A stretch of DNA of 64,000 nucleotides from Streptomyces alboflavus (GCF_000716675.1 NZ_JNXT01000013.1:62001-126000); one strand, 5' to 3'; shown: positions 43,304 through 52,812, counted from the stretch's first letter. The notes: a model not told the origin generated them from the sequence alone. Numbers and translations are program-made.

Positions 43304-44570
43304 CCTCCGCGCAGCGCAGCCGACGTACGACTTCATCGGCATCGGCCTCGGGCCCTTCAACCTCGGCCTGGCCTGTCTCACCGAGCCCCTGGACGACCTC
43401 AGCGGCCTGTTCCTGGAGTCCAAGCCGGACTTCGAGTGGCACGCGGGCATGTTCCTGGACGGCGCCCATCTGCAGACGCCGTTCATGTCGGACCTGGTGA
43501 CGCTCGCCGACCCCACGTCCCCGTACTCCTTCCTGAACTTCCTGAAGGAGTCGGGCCGCCTGTACTCCTTCTACATCCGCGAGAACTTCTATCCGCTGCG
43601 CCGCGAGTACAACGACTACTGCCGCTGGGCCGCGGGGAAACTCTCCTCCGTCCGCTTCGGCACCACCGTGACCCGGGTGTCGTACGAAAACGGCGTGTAC
43701 GACGTGACGACGGACTCCGGCGACACCCTGCGCGCCCGCCACCTCGTCCTCGGCACTGGCACCCCGCCGCACATCCCGGCGGCGTGCGACGGCCTCGGCG
43801 GCGACTTCCTGCACAACTCCCGCTACCTGGAGCACAAGGAGGAGCTGCAGAAGAAGAACTCGCTCACCGTCGTGGGCAGCGGTCAGAGCGCCGCCGAGAT
43901 CTACCACGACCTGCTCGCCGACATGGACATCCACGGCTACCGCCTCAACTGGGTGACCCGCTCGCCGCGCTTCTTCCCGCTGGAGTACACGAAACTGACC
44001 CTGGAGATGACCTCTCCGGAGTACATCGACTACTTCCACGCGCTGCCCGAGGACACCCGCTACCGCCTGGAGCGCGAGCAGAAGAACCTGTTCAAGGGCA
44101 TCGACGGGGAGCTGATCGACGCCATCTTCGACCTGCTGTACCAGAAGAACCTCGACGGGCCCGTGCCCACCAGGCTGCTCACCAACACGAGCCTGCAGAA
44201 AGCCCGGTACACGGGCGGTGTCTACACCCTAGGCCTGCGTCAGGAGGAGCAGGGCAAGGACTTCGAGATGACGACCGAGGGCCTGATCCTCGCCACCGGC
44301 TACCGGTACGCCGTCCCCGCCTTCCTGGAACCGCTGCGCGAGCACCTGCGCTTCGACGGGCGCGGCCGCTTCGACGTCGCCCGCAACTACTCCGTGGACG
44401 CAACAGGACGGGGTGTCTTCCTGCAGAACGCCGCCGTCCACACCCATTCCATGACCAGCCCCGACCTGGGCATGGGCCCGTACCGCAACGCGTACATCAT
44501 CCGTGAGCTGCTCGGCCGCGAGGTCTACCCGGTCGAGAAGTCCATCGCCTTCCAGGAGTTCGCCGTATGA
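43287..44570 (+). CDS. desB: Cadaverine N-monooxygenase DesB
   Basis: FAD- and NADPH-dependent amine hydroxylase of 427 residues, making N-hydroxycadaverine. The FAD-binding motif is [14 protein letters not shown] near residues 18-31. The NADPH-binding motif is [20 protein letters not shown] in the middle, and [18 protein letters not shown] is the late ATG-like motif of lysine/ornithine hydroxylases. The start is TTG at 43287, with GGGAG seven bases upstream, inside the desA 3' end; translation is thus coupled to desA. The stop overlaps the desC start by ATGA. Confidence 0.95.
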   Translation: MTAPADLRAAQPTYDFIGIGLGPFNLGLACLTEPLDDLSGLFLESKPDFEWHAGMFLDGAHLQTPFMSDLVTLADPTSPYSFLNFLKESGRLYSFYIRENFYPLRREYNDYCRWAAGKLSSVRFGTTVTRVSYENGVYDVTTDSGDTLRARHLVLGTGTPPHIPAACDGLGGDFLHNSRYLEHKEELQKKNSLTVVGSGQSAAEIYHDLLADMDIHGYRLNWVTRSPRFFPLEYTKLTLEMTSPEYIDYFHALPEDTRYRLEREQKNLFKGIDGELIDAIFDLLYQKNLDGPVPTRLLTNTSLQKARYTGGVYTLGLRQEEQGKDFEMTTEGLILATGYRYAVPAFLEPLREHLRFDGRGRFDVARNYSVDATGRGVFLQNAAVHTHSMTSPDLGMGPYRNAYIIRELLGREVYPVEKSIAFQEFAV

Positions 44571-45214
44571 GCTGGATGACAGGGACAGGCAGGACGAGCG
44601 GCACGAGCGGCATGAGACGCAGGCCGAACAAGGACCGGGGCGTCGGCACCCTCGCCCTGCGCCCCCTCGACCCCTTCGAGGACGCCGAGCTGGTGCACTC
44701 CTGGGTCACCCACCCCAAGGCGGCCTTCTGGCTGCTCCAGGGCGCGAGGCTCCAGGACATCGAGCGCGAGTACATGGCCATCGCCGCCTCCCGGCACCAC
44801 GACGCGTTCGTCGGCCTGCACGACGGGGAGCCCGCGTTCCTGATGGAGCGCTACGACCCCCGGTACATCGAGCTGGTCGGCCTGTACGAGCCCGAGCCCG
44901 GCGACGTCGGCATGCACTTCCTGGTCGCCCCCACCGACCGGCCCGTGCACGGCTTCACCCGCGCCGTCATCTCCACGGTGATGGAGCACCTGTTCGCCGA
45001 CCCGCGCACCCACCGCGTCGTCGTCGAACCCGACGTCACCAACACGGCCGTGCACCGCCTCAACGAGGAGGTCGGCTTCGTGCCGGAGCGCGAGATCGAC
45101 AAGCCGGAGAAGCGGGCGCTGCTCAGCTTCTGCACCCGCGAGAGTTACGACGCCGCCGTGGTGCGCCACGCCGTGGCGGCACGCCCCACCGCAGTCTCTG
45201 GAGCACGGACATGA
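44567..45214 (+). CDS. desC: N-hydroxycadaverine acyltransferase DesC
   Basis: IucB/GNAT-like acyltransferase of 215 residues, transferring succinyl or acetyl (or longer acyl) groups to N-hydroxycadaverine. Typical elements are [40 protein letters not shown], a CoA-side [20 protein letters not shown] and [20 protein letters not shown]. Acyl choice decides whether desferrioxamine E, B or other congeners form. The first about 25 residues are Gly/Thr/Arg-rich and may be flexible; a later start is not excluded. Both ends overlap neighbours by ATGA. Confidence 0.93.
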   Translation: MSWMTGTGRTSGTSGMRRRPNKDRGVGTLALRPLDPFEDAELVHSWVTHPKAAFWLLQGARLQDIEREYMAIAASRHHDAFVGLHDGEPAFLMERYDPRYIELVGLYEPEPGDVGMHFLVAPTDRPVHGFTRAVISTVMEHLFADPRTHRVVVEPDVTNTAVHRLNEEVGFVPEREIDKPEKRALLSFCTRESYDAAVVRHAVAARPTAVSGART

Positions 45215-47013
45215 CCCTGACGCCCGCCCCACCCCGCACCCGCCTGTCCCCGCAGGCCGAGGCCGTGGACCATCTGGACCCCGAGCGCTGGGCCGAGGCC
45301 AACCGGCTCCTCATCCGCAAAGCACTCGCCGAGTTCGCGCACGAGCGGCTGCTCACCCCGGAGGAGCTGGGCCACGGCCGGTACGTCGTGCGCAGCGACG
45401 ACGGCCTGACCCGCTACCGCTTCGCCGCCCGCGTCTTCGCCCTCGACCACTGGGGCGTCGACGCCGACTCGATCACCCGCCACCGCGACGGCGCCGAACT
45501 CCCCCTGAACGCACTGGAGTTCTTCACCGAGCTGCGCGGCGCCCTCGGCCTGAGCGAGCAGGTCCTGCCGGTGTACCTGGAGGAGATCTCCTCCACCCTC
45601 TCCGGCACCTGCTTCAAACTCGCCAAGCCCCACGTCTGTGCGGCCGACCTGGCCACCGCCGGTTTCCAGGAGATCGAGACCGGCATGACCGAGGGCCACC
45701 CCTGCTTCGTCGCCAACAACGGACGGCTCGGCTTCGGCGTGCACGAGTACCTCTCGTACGCCCCCGAGACCGCGAGCCCCGTCCGGCTGATCTGGCTGGC
45801 GGCGCGGCGCGACCGGGCCGCGTTCACCGCGGGCGAGGGCCTGGAGTACGAGTCGTTCCTGCGGGCCGAGCTGGGCCGCGAGACCCTGGACCGGTTCGAC
45901 GCCGTGCTGCGCGCCCAGGACCTCGACCCGGCCGACTACCTCCTCATCCCGGCCCACCCCTGGCAGTGGTGGAACAAGCTCTCCGTGACCTTCGCCGCCG
46001 AGGTCGCCGACCGGCGCCTGGTGTGCCTGGGCGAGGGTGACGACGAGTATCTGGCCCAGCAGTCGATCCGGACGTTCTTCAACGCCTCCGCCCCGGCCAA
46101 GCACTATGTGAAGACGGCCCTGTCCGTCATCAACATGGGCTTCATGCGCGGACTCTCGGCCACGTACATGAAGGCGACCCCGGCCATCAACGACTGGCTG
46201 TACGGCCTCGTCCGCGCCGACGAGGTCCTGAGGTCCACGGGCCTCGGCATCATCCGCGAGCGCGCCGCCGTCGGCTACCGGCACCTGGAGTACGAGGCCG
46301 CCACCGACCGCTACTCGCCGTACCGCAAGATGCTCGCCGCGCTGTGGCGCGAGAGCCCGGTGCCCGGCCTCGGCGAGGGCGAGCAGCTCGCCACCATGGC
46401 GTCGCTCCTGCACACCGACCGCGCCGGGGCGTCCTTCGCGGGCGCCCTCATGGACCGCTCGGGCCTGGCCCCCGCCGAGTGGCTGCGCCGCTATCTGCGC
46501 GCCTATCTGACGCCGCTGCTGCACTGCTTCTACGCCTACGACCTGGTGTTCATGCCGCACGGCGAGAACGTGATCATGGTGTTGAAGGACGGTGTCGTCG
46601 ACCGGGTCCTGTTCAAGGACATCGCCGAGGAGATCGCCGTGATGGATCCGACGGCGGTCCTTCCGCCCGAGGTCGAGCGGATCCGCGTCGACGTGCCCGA
46701 GGACCGCAAACTCCTGTCGATCCTCACCGACGTCTTCGACTGCTTCTTCCGCTTCCTGTCCGCGAGCCTCGTCACCGAGGGCCGTCTCGACGAGGACGTC
46801 TTCTGGCGCACGGTCGCCGAGTGCGTCCGCGACTACCAGCACTCGATGCCCGAACTGGCCGACAAGTTCCGGCAGTACGACATGTTCGCGCCCGAGTTCG
46901 CGCTGTCCTGCCTGAACCGGCTCCAGCTGCGCGACAACGAGCAGATGCTGGACCTCGCCGACCCCGCGGGCGCCCTCCAGCTGATCGGGACCCTGAAGAA
47001 CCCGATCGCCTAG
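45211..47013 (+). CDS. desD: NRPS-independent siderophore synthetase DesD
   Basis: IucA/IucC-family ATP-dependent synthetase of 600 residues that oligomerises and cyclises N-succinyl-N-hydroxycadaverine to desferrioxamines. Family motifs: EGHPCFVANNGRLGFG (with the conserved HP and nearby ATP-site residues), LIPAHPWQWW, QSIRTFFN followed by the AKHYVKTALSVINMGFMRGL segment, and YAYDLVFMPHGENVIMVLKD. Length is normal. Its start overlaps desC by ATGA, and a perfect 14-bp hairpin lies six bases after the stop. Last gene of the iron-controlled operon. Confidence 0.96.
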   Translation: MTLTPAPPRTRLSPQAEAVDHLDPERWAEANRLLIRKALAEFAHERLLTPEELGHGRYVVRSDDGLTRYRFAARVFALDHWGVDADSITRHRDGAELPLNALEFFTELRGALGLSEQVLPVYLEEISSTLSGTCFKLAKPHVCAADLATAGFQEIETGMTEGHPCFVANNGRLGFGVHEYLSYAPETASPVRLIWLAARRDRAAFTAGEGLEYESFLRAELGRETLDRFDAVLRAQDLDPADYLLIPAHPWQWWNKLSVTFAAEVADRRLVCLGEGDDEYLAQQSIRTFFNASAPAKHYVKTALSVINMGFMRGLSATYMKATPAINDWLYGLVRADEVLRSTGLGIIRERAAVGYRHLEYEAATDRYSPYRKMLAALWRESPVPGLGEGEQLATMASLLHTDRAGASFAGALMDRSGLAPAEWLRRYLRAYLTPLLHCFYAYDLVFMPHGENVIMVLKDGVVDRVLFKDIAEEIAVMDPTAVLPPEVERIRVDVPEDRKLLSILTDVFDCFFRFLSASLVTEGRLDEDVFWRTVAECVRDYQHSMPELADKFRQYDMFAPEFALSCLNRLQLRDNEQMLDLADPAGALQLIGTLKNPIA

Positions 47014-47018
47014 ACCGG

Positions 47019-47052
47019 GCGGGGCTCCGCGGACGGTCCCGCGGAGCCCCGC
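47019..47052. terminator. desABCD terminator (bidirectional)
   Basis: GCGGGGCTCCGCGG (47019-47032) and its exact complement (47039-47052) make a 14-bp stem with a six-base loop, directly after desD. The convergent hexosaminidase gene ends 39 bases further on, so the hairpin can serve both. Three copies of CCGGGTCTGCT-like sequence lie beside it (47063-47093). Confidence 0.85.
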
Positions 47053-47090
47053 TCAGCCGTGCCCGGGTCTGCTCCGGGTCTGCTCCGGGT

Positions 47091-48710
47091 CTACTTCGTG
47101 GGCCAGGGCACCTGCGGCGACTTGTAGTAGTTGATGCCGAGCGCGTCCCAGCGCGGGGCCTGCTCGGCGAGCCGGTTCCTGTACGTGTCCCAGTCGTGCG
47201 TGGCCGCGGGCGACCAGCCGAGTTCGGCGATGCCGGGCAGGCGCGGGAACGCCATGTAGTCCAGCTGCGCGGGCGTGGACAGGGTCTCCGTCCACAGCGG
47301 CGCCTCGACACCGAGGACCGAGTCCGCCGGGGCTCCTTGCAGATACGTGCCCGGGTCCCAGTCGTAGGAGCGCTGCACCTCGACGTACCCGGCCCAGGAC
47401 AGGCCGAGCGGGGTGTCCTTGTGGTACTTCATGTCGAGGTAGGCACGGTCGGCCGGGGAGACGACCAGTTTGGTGCCGTTCTTGGCCGCGTTCACGACCT
47501 GGTCGCGCTCGGCCTGGCCGGTGCGGTCGTAGCCCCAGTACTGGGCGACGGCGCCCTTGACCGGGTTGGCGCCCGCCAGCTGGTGCCAGCCCATCACGCC
47601 CTTGCCGTACTTGGTGACGATCGGCTGCACCTTGTCCATGAACGTCACGAAGTCCTCGTGGCTCGTGGAGTGCGCCTCGTCGCCGCCGATGTGCACGGTC
47701 CCGCCGGGCGTGAGCGCCGCCAGCTCCCGGACGACGTCGTCCACGAACTCGTACGTCACGTCCTTCTTCACGCACAGCGAGCTGAAGCCGACGGCCGTGC
47801 CGGTGTACAGCGGCGGCGCGACGCCGTCGCAGTTCAGTTCGGCGTACGAGGCGAGCGCGGCGTTGGTGTGGCCCGGCATGTCGATCTCCGGGATCACCTG
47901 GAGACCCCGGGACGCGGCGTAGGCGACGATGTCCTTGTACTGGTCCTTGGTGTAGTGGCCGCCGGGGCCGCCGCCGACCTGCGTGGAGCCGCCGTAGGTG
48001 GCCAGGCGCGGCCAGGAGTCGATGGCGATGCGCCAGCCCTGGTCGTCGCTCAGGTGCAGGTGCAGCTTGTTCATCTTGTAGAGCGCCAGCTGGTCGATGT
48101 AGCGCTTGACGTGCTCGACGGGGAAGAAGTGCCGGGACACGTCCAGCATCGAACCGCGGTAGGCGAAGCGCGGCTTGTCCTTGATGGTGCCGCCGGCGAT
48201 CCGCCACGGCCCCGGCTGCTTGGTCTTCTTCTCGACGGCGGCGGGCAGTTGCTGCCGGACGGTCTGCACGCCGTGGAGGAGTCCGGTGGGCGACCAGGAC
48301 GTGATGGTGAGGGAGCCGCGCTTGGAGATCACGCGGTAGCCCTCGTCGCCGAGGACCTTGTTCTCCGTGTCGGCGCTCAGGCGCAGCCGGATGCCGTCGG
48401 CGCCGGAGCGGTCGGTGACGGGGAGGCGGTAGCCGGTGGAGGGGCGCAGGACGCTCGCGAGGTACTCGCCGACGCGGCGCTCCTCGGGGCGGTCGCCCAC
48501 GCGGATGCGGGTCTTGGCGGTGATCTCGAAGGCGGGTCCGCCCGGTTCGGCCGTCATGGGCACCGGAACGATCCGGCCGAGCGGGATGGGGTCGGCGCGC
48601 GCGGTGCCGGAGTCGGCCGAGCCGGAGGTGGCCGCCGACGACGAGGTGCCGGCGGCGGCGATCAGCAGGAGCGATCCGATGACACAGGCAGTTCTGCGGT
48701 GCTGTCTCAC
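47091..48710 (-). CDS. Secreted beta-N-acetylhexosaminidase (GH20)
   Basis: Secreted GH20 enzyme of 539 residues that releases GlcNAc from chitobiose and related sugars. A Sec signal (QHRRTACVIGSLLLIAAAGT) follows the GTG at 48710, which has a GAAGGGA ribosome site. The N-terminal GH20 helper domain reads ITAKTRIRVGDRPEERRVGE. The catalytic pair is Asp344-Glu345 in VHIGGDEAHST, using the substrate acetamido group for catalysis. LDVSRHFFPVEHVKRYIDQL and LHLSDDQGWRI are also typical. A DasR-like site lies in the divergent promoter region. It supplies GlcNAc alongside the chitinase at the right edge. Confidence 0.95.
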   Translation of the reverse strand: MRQHRRTACVIGSLLLIAAAGTSSSAATSGSADSGTARADPIPLGRIVPVPMTAEPGGPAFEITAKTRIRVGDRPEERRVGEYLASVLRPSTGYRLPVTDRSGADGIRLRLSADTENKVLGDEGYRVISKRGSLTITSWSPTGLLHGVQTVRQQLPAAVEKKTKQPGPWRIAGGTIKDKPRFAYRGSMLDVSRHFFPVEHVKRYIDQLALYKMNKLHLHLSDDQGWRIAIDSWPRLATYGGSTQVGGGPGGHYTKDQYKDIVAYAASRGLQVIPEIDMPGHTNAALASYAELNCDGVAPPLYTGTAVGFSSLCVKKDVTYEFVDDVVRELAALTPGGTVHIGGDEAHSTSHEDFVTFMDKVQPIVTKYGKGVMGWHQLAGANPVKGAVAQYWGYDRTGQAERDQVVNAAKNGTKLVVSPADRAYLDMKYHKDTPLGLSWAGYVEVQRSYDWDPGTYLQGAPADSVLGVEAPLWTETLSTPAQLDYMAFPRLPGIAELGWSPAATHDWDTYRNRLAEQAPRWDALGINYYKSPQVPWPTK

Positions 48711-48789
48711 AAGCGGGTCCCTTCGCCGGGCAACGCGGATGTGACGCAGTCGAACCGTCACCATGCGTACCGCGCACCCCAGACCGGGT

Positions 48790-48805
48790 CAAGGTGTAGA
48801 CCACC
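48790..48805. promoter_or_regulatory. Candidate DasR responsive element
   Basis: The 16 bases match the consensus ACTGGTCTAGACCACT at 11 positions, with the right half (TAGACCAC) perfect. It is 80 bp upstream of the GH20 gene and 31 bp upstream of the DUF4429 gene. DasR control of GH20 genes is established in Streptomyces; this site is an inference. Confidence 0.4.
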
Positions 48806-48835
48806 CGCCCTGGCCTGCGGTGCGAGAATCGGCTC

Positions 48836-49726
48836 ATGGCGGAAATCATCCAGCGCGACGGGACCTGGACCTTCGACGGAGAGACGCTGCGGCTCGTGCC
48901 GGGCCGCGACAAAGCCGTCTCGTTGCTGCGCAAGACCCTAGGCGAACTGACGCTGCCCCTGGCGGCGTTGGCGGGCATCGCCTTCGAACAGGGCAAGAAG
49001 AGCGGCCGGTTGCGGCTGCGGCTGCGCGACGGCGCGGACCCGCTGCTCCAGGCGACGGGCGGCAAGCTCGCCGACGCCTCCGATCCGTACCAGCTGACGG
49101 TGGAGTCGGACCGGTACGGCGTCGCGGAGTACGTGGTCGACGAGGTGCGCAACGCGCTGCTCCTGGAGCAGGTGCCCGCGAAGGGCTGCGAGAGCTATCT
49201 GCTGCCGGGACCCTCGGTGCCGCTGCAGGTCGCCGCGGGCGACGCCACGGTGAGCTTCGACGGGGAGAACGTCCGCCTGGAGTGGAACTGGAAGACGGAG
49301 GAGGCCAAGGCGGCCTCCGGCACCCGCTCCATCGCGCTGGCCGACGTGGCCGCCGTGGAGTGGCAGCCCGCCATCGGCCTGGAGAACGGCTATCTGCGGT
49401 TCACGGTGAAGAACTCCCCCACGAAGGCCCCGCCGAAGTACGACCCGAACTCGGTGGAGCTGTGGGGCTTCAAGAAGGACCCCCTGATGGCACTGGTCGC
49501 GGCGGCCGTGCAGGCCCGCCTGCCGCACCCGGCCGCGCCCGCGAAGGCGCTCGCCCAGGACGCACCGGCCGCCGAGGCGGCGGCCGCGCTGCCCGCCGCC
49601 CCGGCCGAGGACGGCCATGACGCGCTCCTGAGGCGCCTGCGGGAGCTGGGCGAGCTGCACCGGAGCGGGATCCTGACGGACGAGGAGTTCGCGGCGGCCA
49701 AGCAGGCGGTCCTGAAGCGGATGTGA
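48836..49726 (+). CDS. DUF4429/SHOCT domain protein
   Basis: A 296-residue cytoplasmic protein. Two copies of the DUF4429-type strand module are visible: GTWTFDGETLRLVPGRDKAV in the first half and ATVSFDGENVRLEWNWKTEE in the second, each followed by a PLAALAGI- or ALADVAAVEW-like strand and a later ELWGFKKDP. An Ala/Pro linker leads to a C-terminal SHOCT helix pair (LLRRLRELGELHRSGILTDE, then EFAAAKQAVL), a short oligomerisation-like module. The biochemical role is unknown. It is divergent from the hexosaminidase gene. Confidence 0.8.
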   Translation: MAEIIQRDGTWTFDGETLRLVPGRDKAVSLLRKTLGELTLPLAALAGIAFEQGKKSGRLRLRLRDGADPLLQATGGKLADASDPYQLTVESDRYGVAEYVVDEVRNALLLEQVPAKGCESYLLPGPSVPLQVAAGDATVSFDGENVRLEWNWKTEEAKAASGTRSIALADVAAVEWQPAIGLENGYLRFTVKNSPTKAPPKYDPNSVELWGFKKDPLMALVAAAVQARLPHPAAPAKALAQDAPAAEAAAALPAAPAEDGHDALLRRLRELGELHRSGILTDEEFAAAKQAVLKRM

Positions 49727-49775
49727 AGGCCTTCAGGACCCGATCAGGACCCGATAAAAGTACAGACCAAGCCGG

Positions 49776-49797
49776 TCCTGCCCGATATCGGGCAGGA
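49776..49797. promoter_or_regulatory. Perfect 22-bp palindrome upstream of the 85-aa gene and glmS
   Basis: A loop-less perfect palindrome centred at 49786/49787, with core TGCCCGATATCGGGCA. Lack of a loop favours a dimeric-protein operator over a terminator. It lies 38 bp before the GTG at 49836 and follows an AT-richer stretch (ATAAAAGTACAG) that may hold promoter elements. Confidence 0.7.
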
Positions 49798-49835
49798 TTC
49801 TTGCGAAAGCTCCCTCGGTACCCCAGGATCAACGG

Positions 49836-50093
49836 GTGCACGAAGAACTTGTCGATCACCTGACCCGGTCCTCCTCGCTCCAGCGCGGTGAGGCCCTGCG
49901 GGTGATCCAGGACGTGCTCGCCTACTTCGACGAGACGGCCGAACAGTTCGTCCGCCGCCGCCACCGCGAACTCCAGGGTCAGGGCCTGGTGAACGCGGAG
50001 ATCTTCGAGCGGATCGCGGCGGACCTGCGGTACCGCGCGGTCGCGCCGCCCGAGCTCACGCTCCGGCAGCTGCGCCGCATGGTCTACGGCTAG
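49836..50093 (+). CDS. Small conserved protein (85 aa)
   Basis: An 85-residue helical protein with a GTG start: an N-terminal amphipathic helix (EELVDHLTRSSSLQRGEALR), then VLAYFDETAEQFVRRRHREL, NAEIFERIAADLRYR and a closing LRQLRRMVYG. It resembles a widespread small-protein family whose members I have seen only as hypothetical. The charged helix-turn-helix-like ends could bind nucleic acid, but no motif proves it. It lies 46 bases before glmS and downstream of a perfect 22-bp palindrome, so it may share a promoter with glmS or regulate it. Confidence 0.75.
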   Translation: MHEELVDHLTRSSSLQRGEALRVIQDVLAYFDETAEQFVRRRHRELQGQGLVNAEIFERIAADLRYRAVAPPELTLRQLRRMVYG

Positions 50094-50139
50094 CCCCGTC
50101 CGTTCCACGTACGAACCGCCCGACCCGAGGGGACCCTTT

Positions 50140-51957
50140 ATGTGCGGAATTGTCGGATACATCGGTAAGCGCGACGTCGCCCCGCTCCTCCTGGAAGGCC
50201 TCCAGCGCCTGGAGTACCGCGGCTACGACTCCGCGGGCGTCGTGATCACCAGCCCGAAGGCCACCGGCCTGAAGATGGTCAAGGCCAAGGGCCGCGTCCG
50301 CGACCTGGAGGCCCGCGTCCCCAAGCGCTTCACCGGCACCACCGGCATCGCCCACACCCGCTGGGCCACCCACGGCGCTCCCTCCGACGAGAACGCCCAC
50401 CCCCACCTGGACGGCGAGAACAAGGTCGCCGTCGTCCACAACGGCATCATCGACAACGCCTCCGAGCTGCGCGCCAAGCTGATCGCCGACGGCGTCGAGT
50501 TCCGCTCCGAGACCGACACCGAGGTCCTCACCCACCTCATCGCCCGCTCCACGGCCGAGAAGCTGGAGGACCGGGTCCGCGAGGCGCTGCGCCACATCGA
50601 GGGCACGTACGGCATCGCCGTCCTGCACGCCGACTTCAACGACCGCATCGTGGTCGCCCGCAACGGCTCGCCCGTCGTCCTCGGCATCGGCGAGAAGGAG
50701 ATGTTCGTCGCCTCCGACGTCGCCGCCCTGGTCTCGCACACCCGCCAGGTCGTCACCCTCGACGACGGCGAGATGGCCACCATCAAGGCCGACGACTACC
50801 GCACGTACACCACCGAGGGCTCGCGCACCTCGGCCGAGCCGACCACCGTGGAGTGGGAGGCCGAGTCGTACGACATGGGCGGCCACGACACGTACATGCA
50901 CAAGGAGATCTTCGAGCAGGCCGACGCCGTGGACCGCGTCCTGCGCGGCCGCATCGACGACCGCTTCTCCACCGTGCACCTCGGCGGCCTGAACCTGGAC
51001 GCGCACGACGCCCGCAAGGTGCGCCGCGTGAAGATCCTCGGCTGCGGCACCTCGTACCACGCGGGCATGATCGGCGCCCAGATGATCGAGGAGCTGGCCC
51101 GCATCCCCGCCGACGCCGAGCCCGCGTCCGAGTTCCGCTACCGCAACGCGGTCGTCGACCCCGACACCCTGTACGTGGCCGTCTCCCAGTCCGGCGAGAC
51201 CTATGACGTGCTCGCCGCCGTGCAGGAGCTCAAGCGCAAGGGCGCCCGCGTCTTCGGCGTCGTCAACGTCGTCGGCTCCGCCATCGCCCGCGAGGCCGAC
51301 GCGGGCGTGTACGTGCACGCGGGCCCGGAGGTCTGCGTCGTCTCCACCAAGTGCTTCACCAACACCACCGTCGCCTTCGGGCTGCTCGCCCTGCACCTGG
51401 GCCGCATCCGCGACCTGTCGGTCTCCGACGGCAAGCGGATCATCGCGGGCCTGCGGCAACTGCCCGCGCAGATCGAGCAGATGCTGGAGCGCGAGGACGA
51501 GATCAAGAAGCTGGCGCAGGAGTTCGCCGAGGCCAAGTCGATGCTCTTCATCGGGCGCGTACGCGGCTATCCGGTGGCCCGCGAGGCCTCCCTGAAGCTC
51601 AAGGAGGTCTCCTACATCCACGCCGAGGCCTACCCCGCCTCCGAGCTGAAGCACGGCCCGCTCGCCCTCATCGAGCCCGCCCTGCCGACGGTCGCGATCG
51701 TCCCCGACGACGACCTCCTGGAGAAGAACCGCGCCGCCCTGGAGGAGATCAAGGCCCGCAGCGGCAAGATCCTCGCGGTCGCCCACCAGGAGCAGGAGAA
51801 GGCCGACCACACGATCGTCGTCCCGAAGAACGAGGACGAGCTGGACCCGATCCTCATGGGCATCCCGCTCCAGCTCCTCGCGTACCACACGGCCCTGGCC
51901 CTGGGCCGGGACATCGACAAGCCGCGCAACCTGGCGAAGTCGGTCACGGTGGAGTAG
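50140..51957 (+). CDS. glmS: Glutamine-fructose-6-phosphate aminotransferase GlmS
   Basis: Makes glucosamine-6-phosphate from fructose-6-phosphate and glutamine, entering amino-sugar and cell-wall synthesis. Length 605 residues, normal. After Met1, Cys2 is the N-terminal nucleophile (MCGIVGYIGKRDVAPLLLEG); the glutaminase domain continues with HTRWATHGAPSDENAHPHLD and HNGIIDNASELR. Two SIS domains follow (LGCGTSYHAGMIGAQMIEEL; FIGRVRGYPVAREASLKLKE), and it ends DKPRNLAKSVTVE. The start follows CGAGGGGAC. By synteny this is the glmS2 position of S. coelicolor, so a second glmS may exist elsewhere. No glmS ribozyme is seen. Confidence 0.97.
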   Translation: MCGIVGYIGKRDVAPLLLEGLQRLEYRGYDSAGVVITSPKATGLKMVKAKGRVRDLEARVPKRFTGTTGIAHTRWATHGAPSDENAHPHLDGENKVAVVHNGIIDNASELRAKLIADGVEFRSETDTEVLTHLIARSTAEKLEDRVREALRHIEGTYGIAVLHADFNDRIVVARNGSPVVLGIGEKEMFVASDVAALVSHTRQVVTLDDGEMATIKADDYRTYTTEGSRTSAEPTTVEWEAESYDMGGHDTYMHKEIFEQADAVDRVLRGRIDDRFSTVHLGGLNLDAHDARKVRRVKILGCGTSYHAGMIGAQMIEELARIPADAEPASEFRYRNAVVDPDTLYVAVSQSGETYDVLAAVQELKRKGARVFGVVNVVGSAIAREADAGVYVHAGPEVCVVSTKCFTNTTVAFGLLALHLGRIRDLSVSDGKRIIAGLRQLPAQIEQMLEREDEIKKLAQEFAEAKSMLFIGRVRGYPVAREASLKLKEVSYIHAEAYPASELKHGPLALIEPALPTVAIVPDDDLLEKNRAALEEIKARSGKILAVAHQEQEKADHTIVVPKNEDELDPILMGIPLQLLAYHTALALGRDIDKPRNLAKSVTVE

Positions 51958-51970
51958 TCCTGCTGGGGCG

Positions 51971-52012
51971 AACGGTCCCCTGTGTGTGCCACCAAGCGCA
52001 CAGGGGACCGTT
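51971..52012 (+). terminator. glmS terminator
   Basis: AACGGTCCCCTGTG (51971-51984) and CACAGGGGACCGTT (51999-52012) pair perfectly over 14 bp around a 14-base loop, starting 13 bases after the glmS stop. Confidence 0.85.
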
Positions 52013-52287
52013 CTTCGAGGGACCGGGGTCGCCCATTACCCCGGCCCGCGCCTGCTCAGTCGGCGGCCGTCACCCCCCGACCTGCAGGGCATACACCGCG
52101 CGCGCCGGCATGGGAACATCCGGACGCCGCCGCACGGGCAGTGGGCCGTGGTTCTGCCCCAACAAGCGGTATGTACCCTTCACAAGGGAGCAACCCACCT
52201 CTACGCGCGAGTAGATTTATGCGTCGCCGATGCGCGGCCACCGCCTCGCGCCCCTCATCCCACCTGGGACGAAGGGGAGTTGCGCGG
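52013..52287. other. Gene-free stretch between glmS and the stress-protein gene
   Basis: No supported reading frame. The only structure noticed is a small dyad TCTAC-GCGCGA-GTAGA (52200-52215). It lies between two convergent genes, so it is a 3' region for both. Confidence 0.5.
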
Positions 52288-52812
52288 CTAGGGGATCACC
52301 ACGACGGGGCGTTGCGCACGGCGCGCGAGCCGACCCGCGACCGACCCGAAGATGCGCCCCACGATCCCGTGCGTCGAGCCGACGACGATGGCGTCCGCGG
52401 AGTACTCCCGGCCGACCTCTTCGAGTTCGTGGCAGATGTCGCCGCCGCGCTCGACCAGGATCCAGGGCACTTCCGACAGATATTCGGCGCAGGCCAGTTC
52501 GAGGCCGAGGACTTCGGTGCGGTGGTCGGGGACATCGACGAAGACCGGGGGTTCACAGCCCGCCCAGACGGTGGTGGGCAGCCGGTTGGCGACGTGGACG
52601 ATGATCAGGCCGGAGCCGGATCGGTGCGCCATCCCGATCGCGTAGGCGAGGGCCCGCTCGCTGGATGTCGAGCCGTCGAAGCCGACGACGACACCGTGCC
52701 GGAAGGCGGGATCGCAGGAGTGGCGTGGTTCTTCCGCCGCTTGGGGGGTCGCGCTCGGATCGGCGACCTGCCGCTTGCGGTTCGCGGGTTCGGAGAATTC
52801 GTGACCGGCCAT
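52288..52812 (-). CDS. Universal stress protein (UspA fold)
   Basis: A 174-residue single-domain universal stress protein with a 35-residue polar N-terminal extension. The fold begins VVVGFDGSTSSERALAYAIG, continues GLIIVHVANRL, and ends with the nucleotide-loop region IVVGSTHGIVGRIFGSVAGR and PVVVIP. This glycine-rich segment suggests ATP binding. I start at ATG 52812; the open frame continues upstream to 52989 but without a better ribosome site. In actinomycetes such genes are often induced by hypoxia or redox stress, but no regulator motif was identified here. Confidence 0.85.
   Translation of the reverse strand: MAGHEFSEPANRKRQVADPSATPQAAEEPRHSCDPAFRHGVVVGFDGSTSSERALAYAIGMAHRSGSGLIIVHVANRLPTTVWAGCEPPVFVDVPDHRTEVLGLELACAEYLSEVPWILVERGGDICHELEEVGREYSADAIVVGSTHGIVGRIFGSVAGRLARRAQRPVVVIP

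Noticed and set aside
50094..50139. glmS ribozyme in front of glmS
   Set aside because: The gap before glmS is only 46 bases and shows no ribozyme-like core.
52200..52215. Small dyad TCTAC-N6-GTAGA as an operator
   Set aside because: It lies between two convergent genes where no promoter is expected, and the arms are short.
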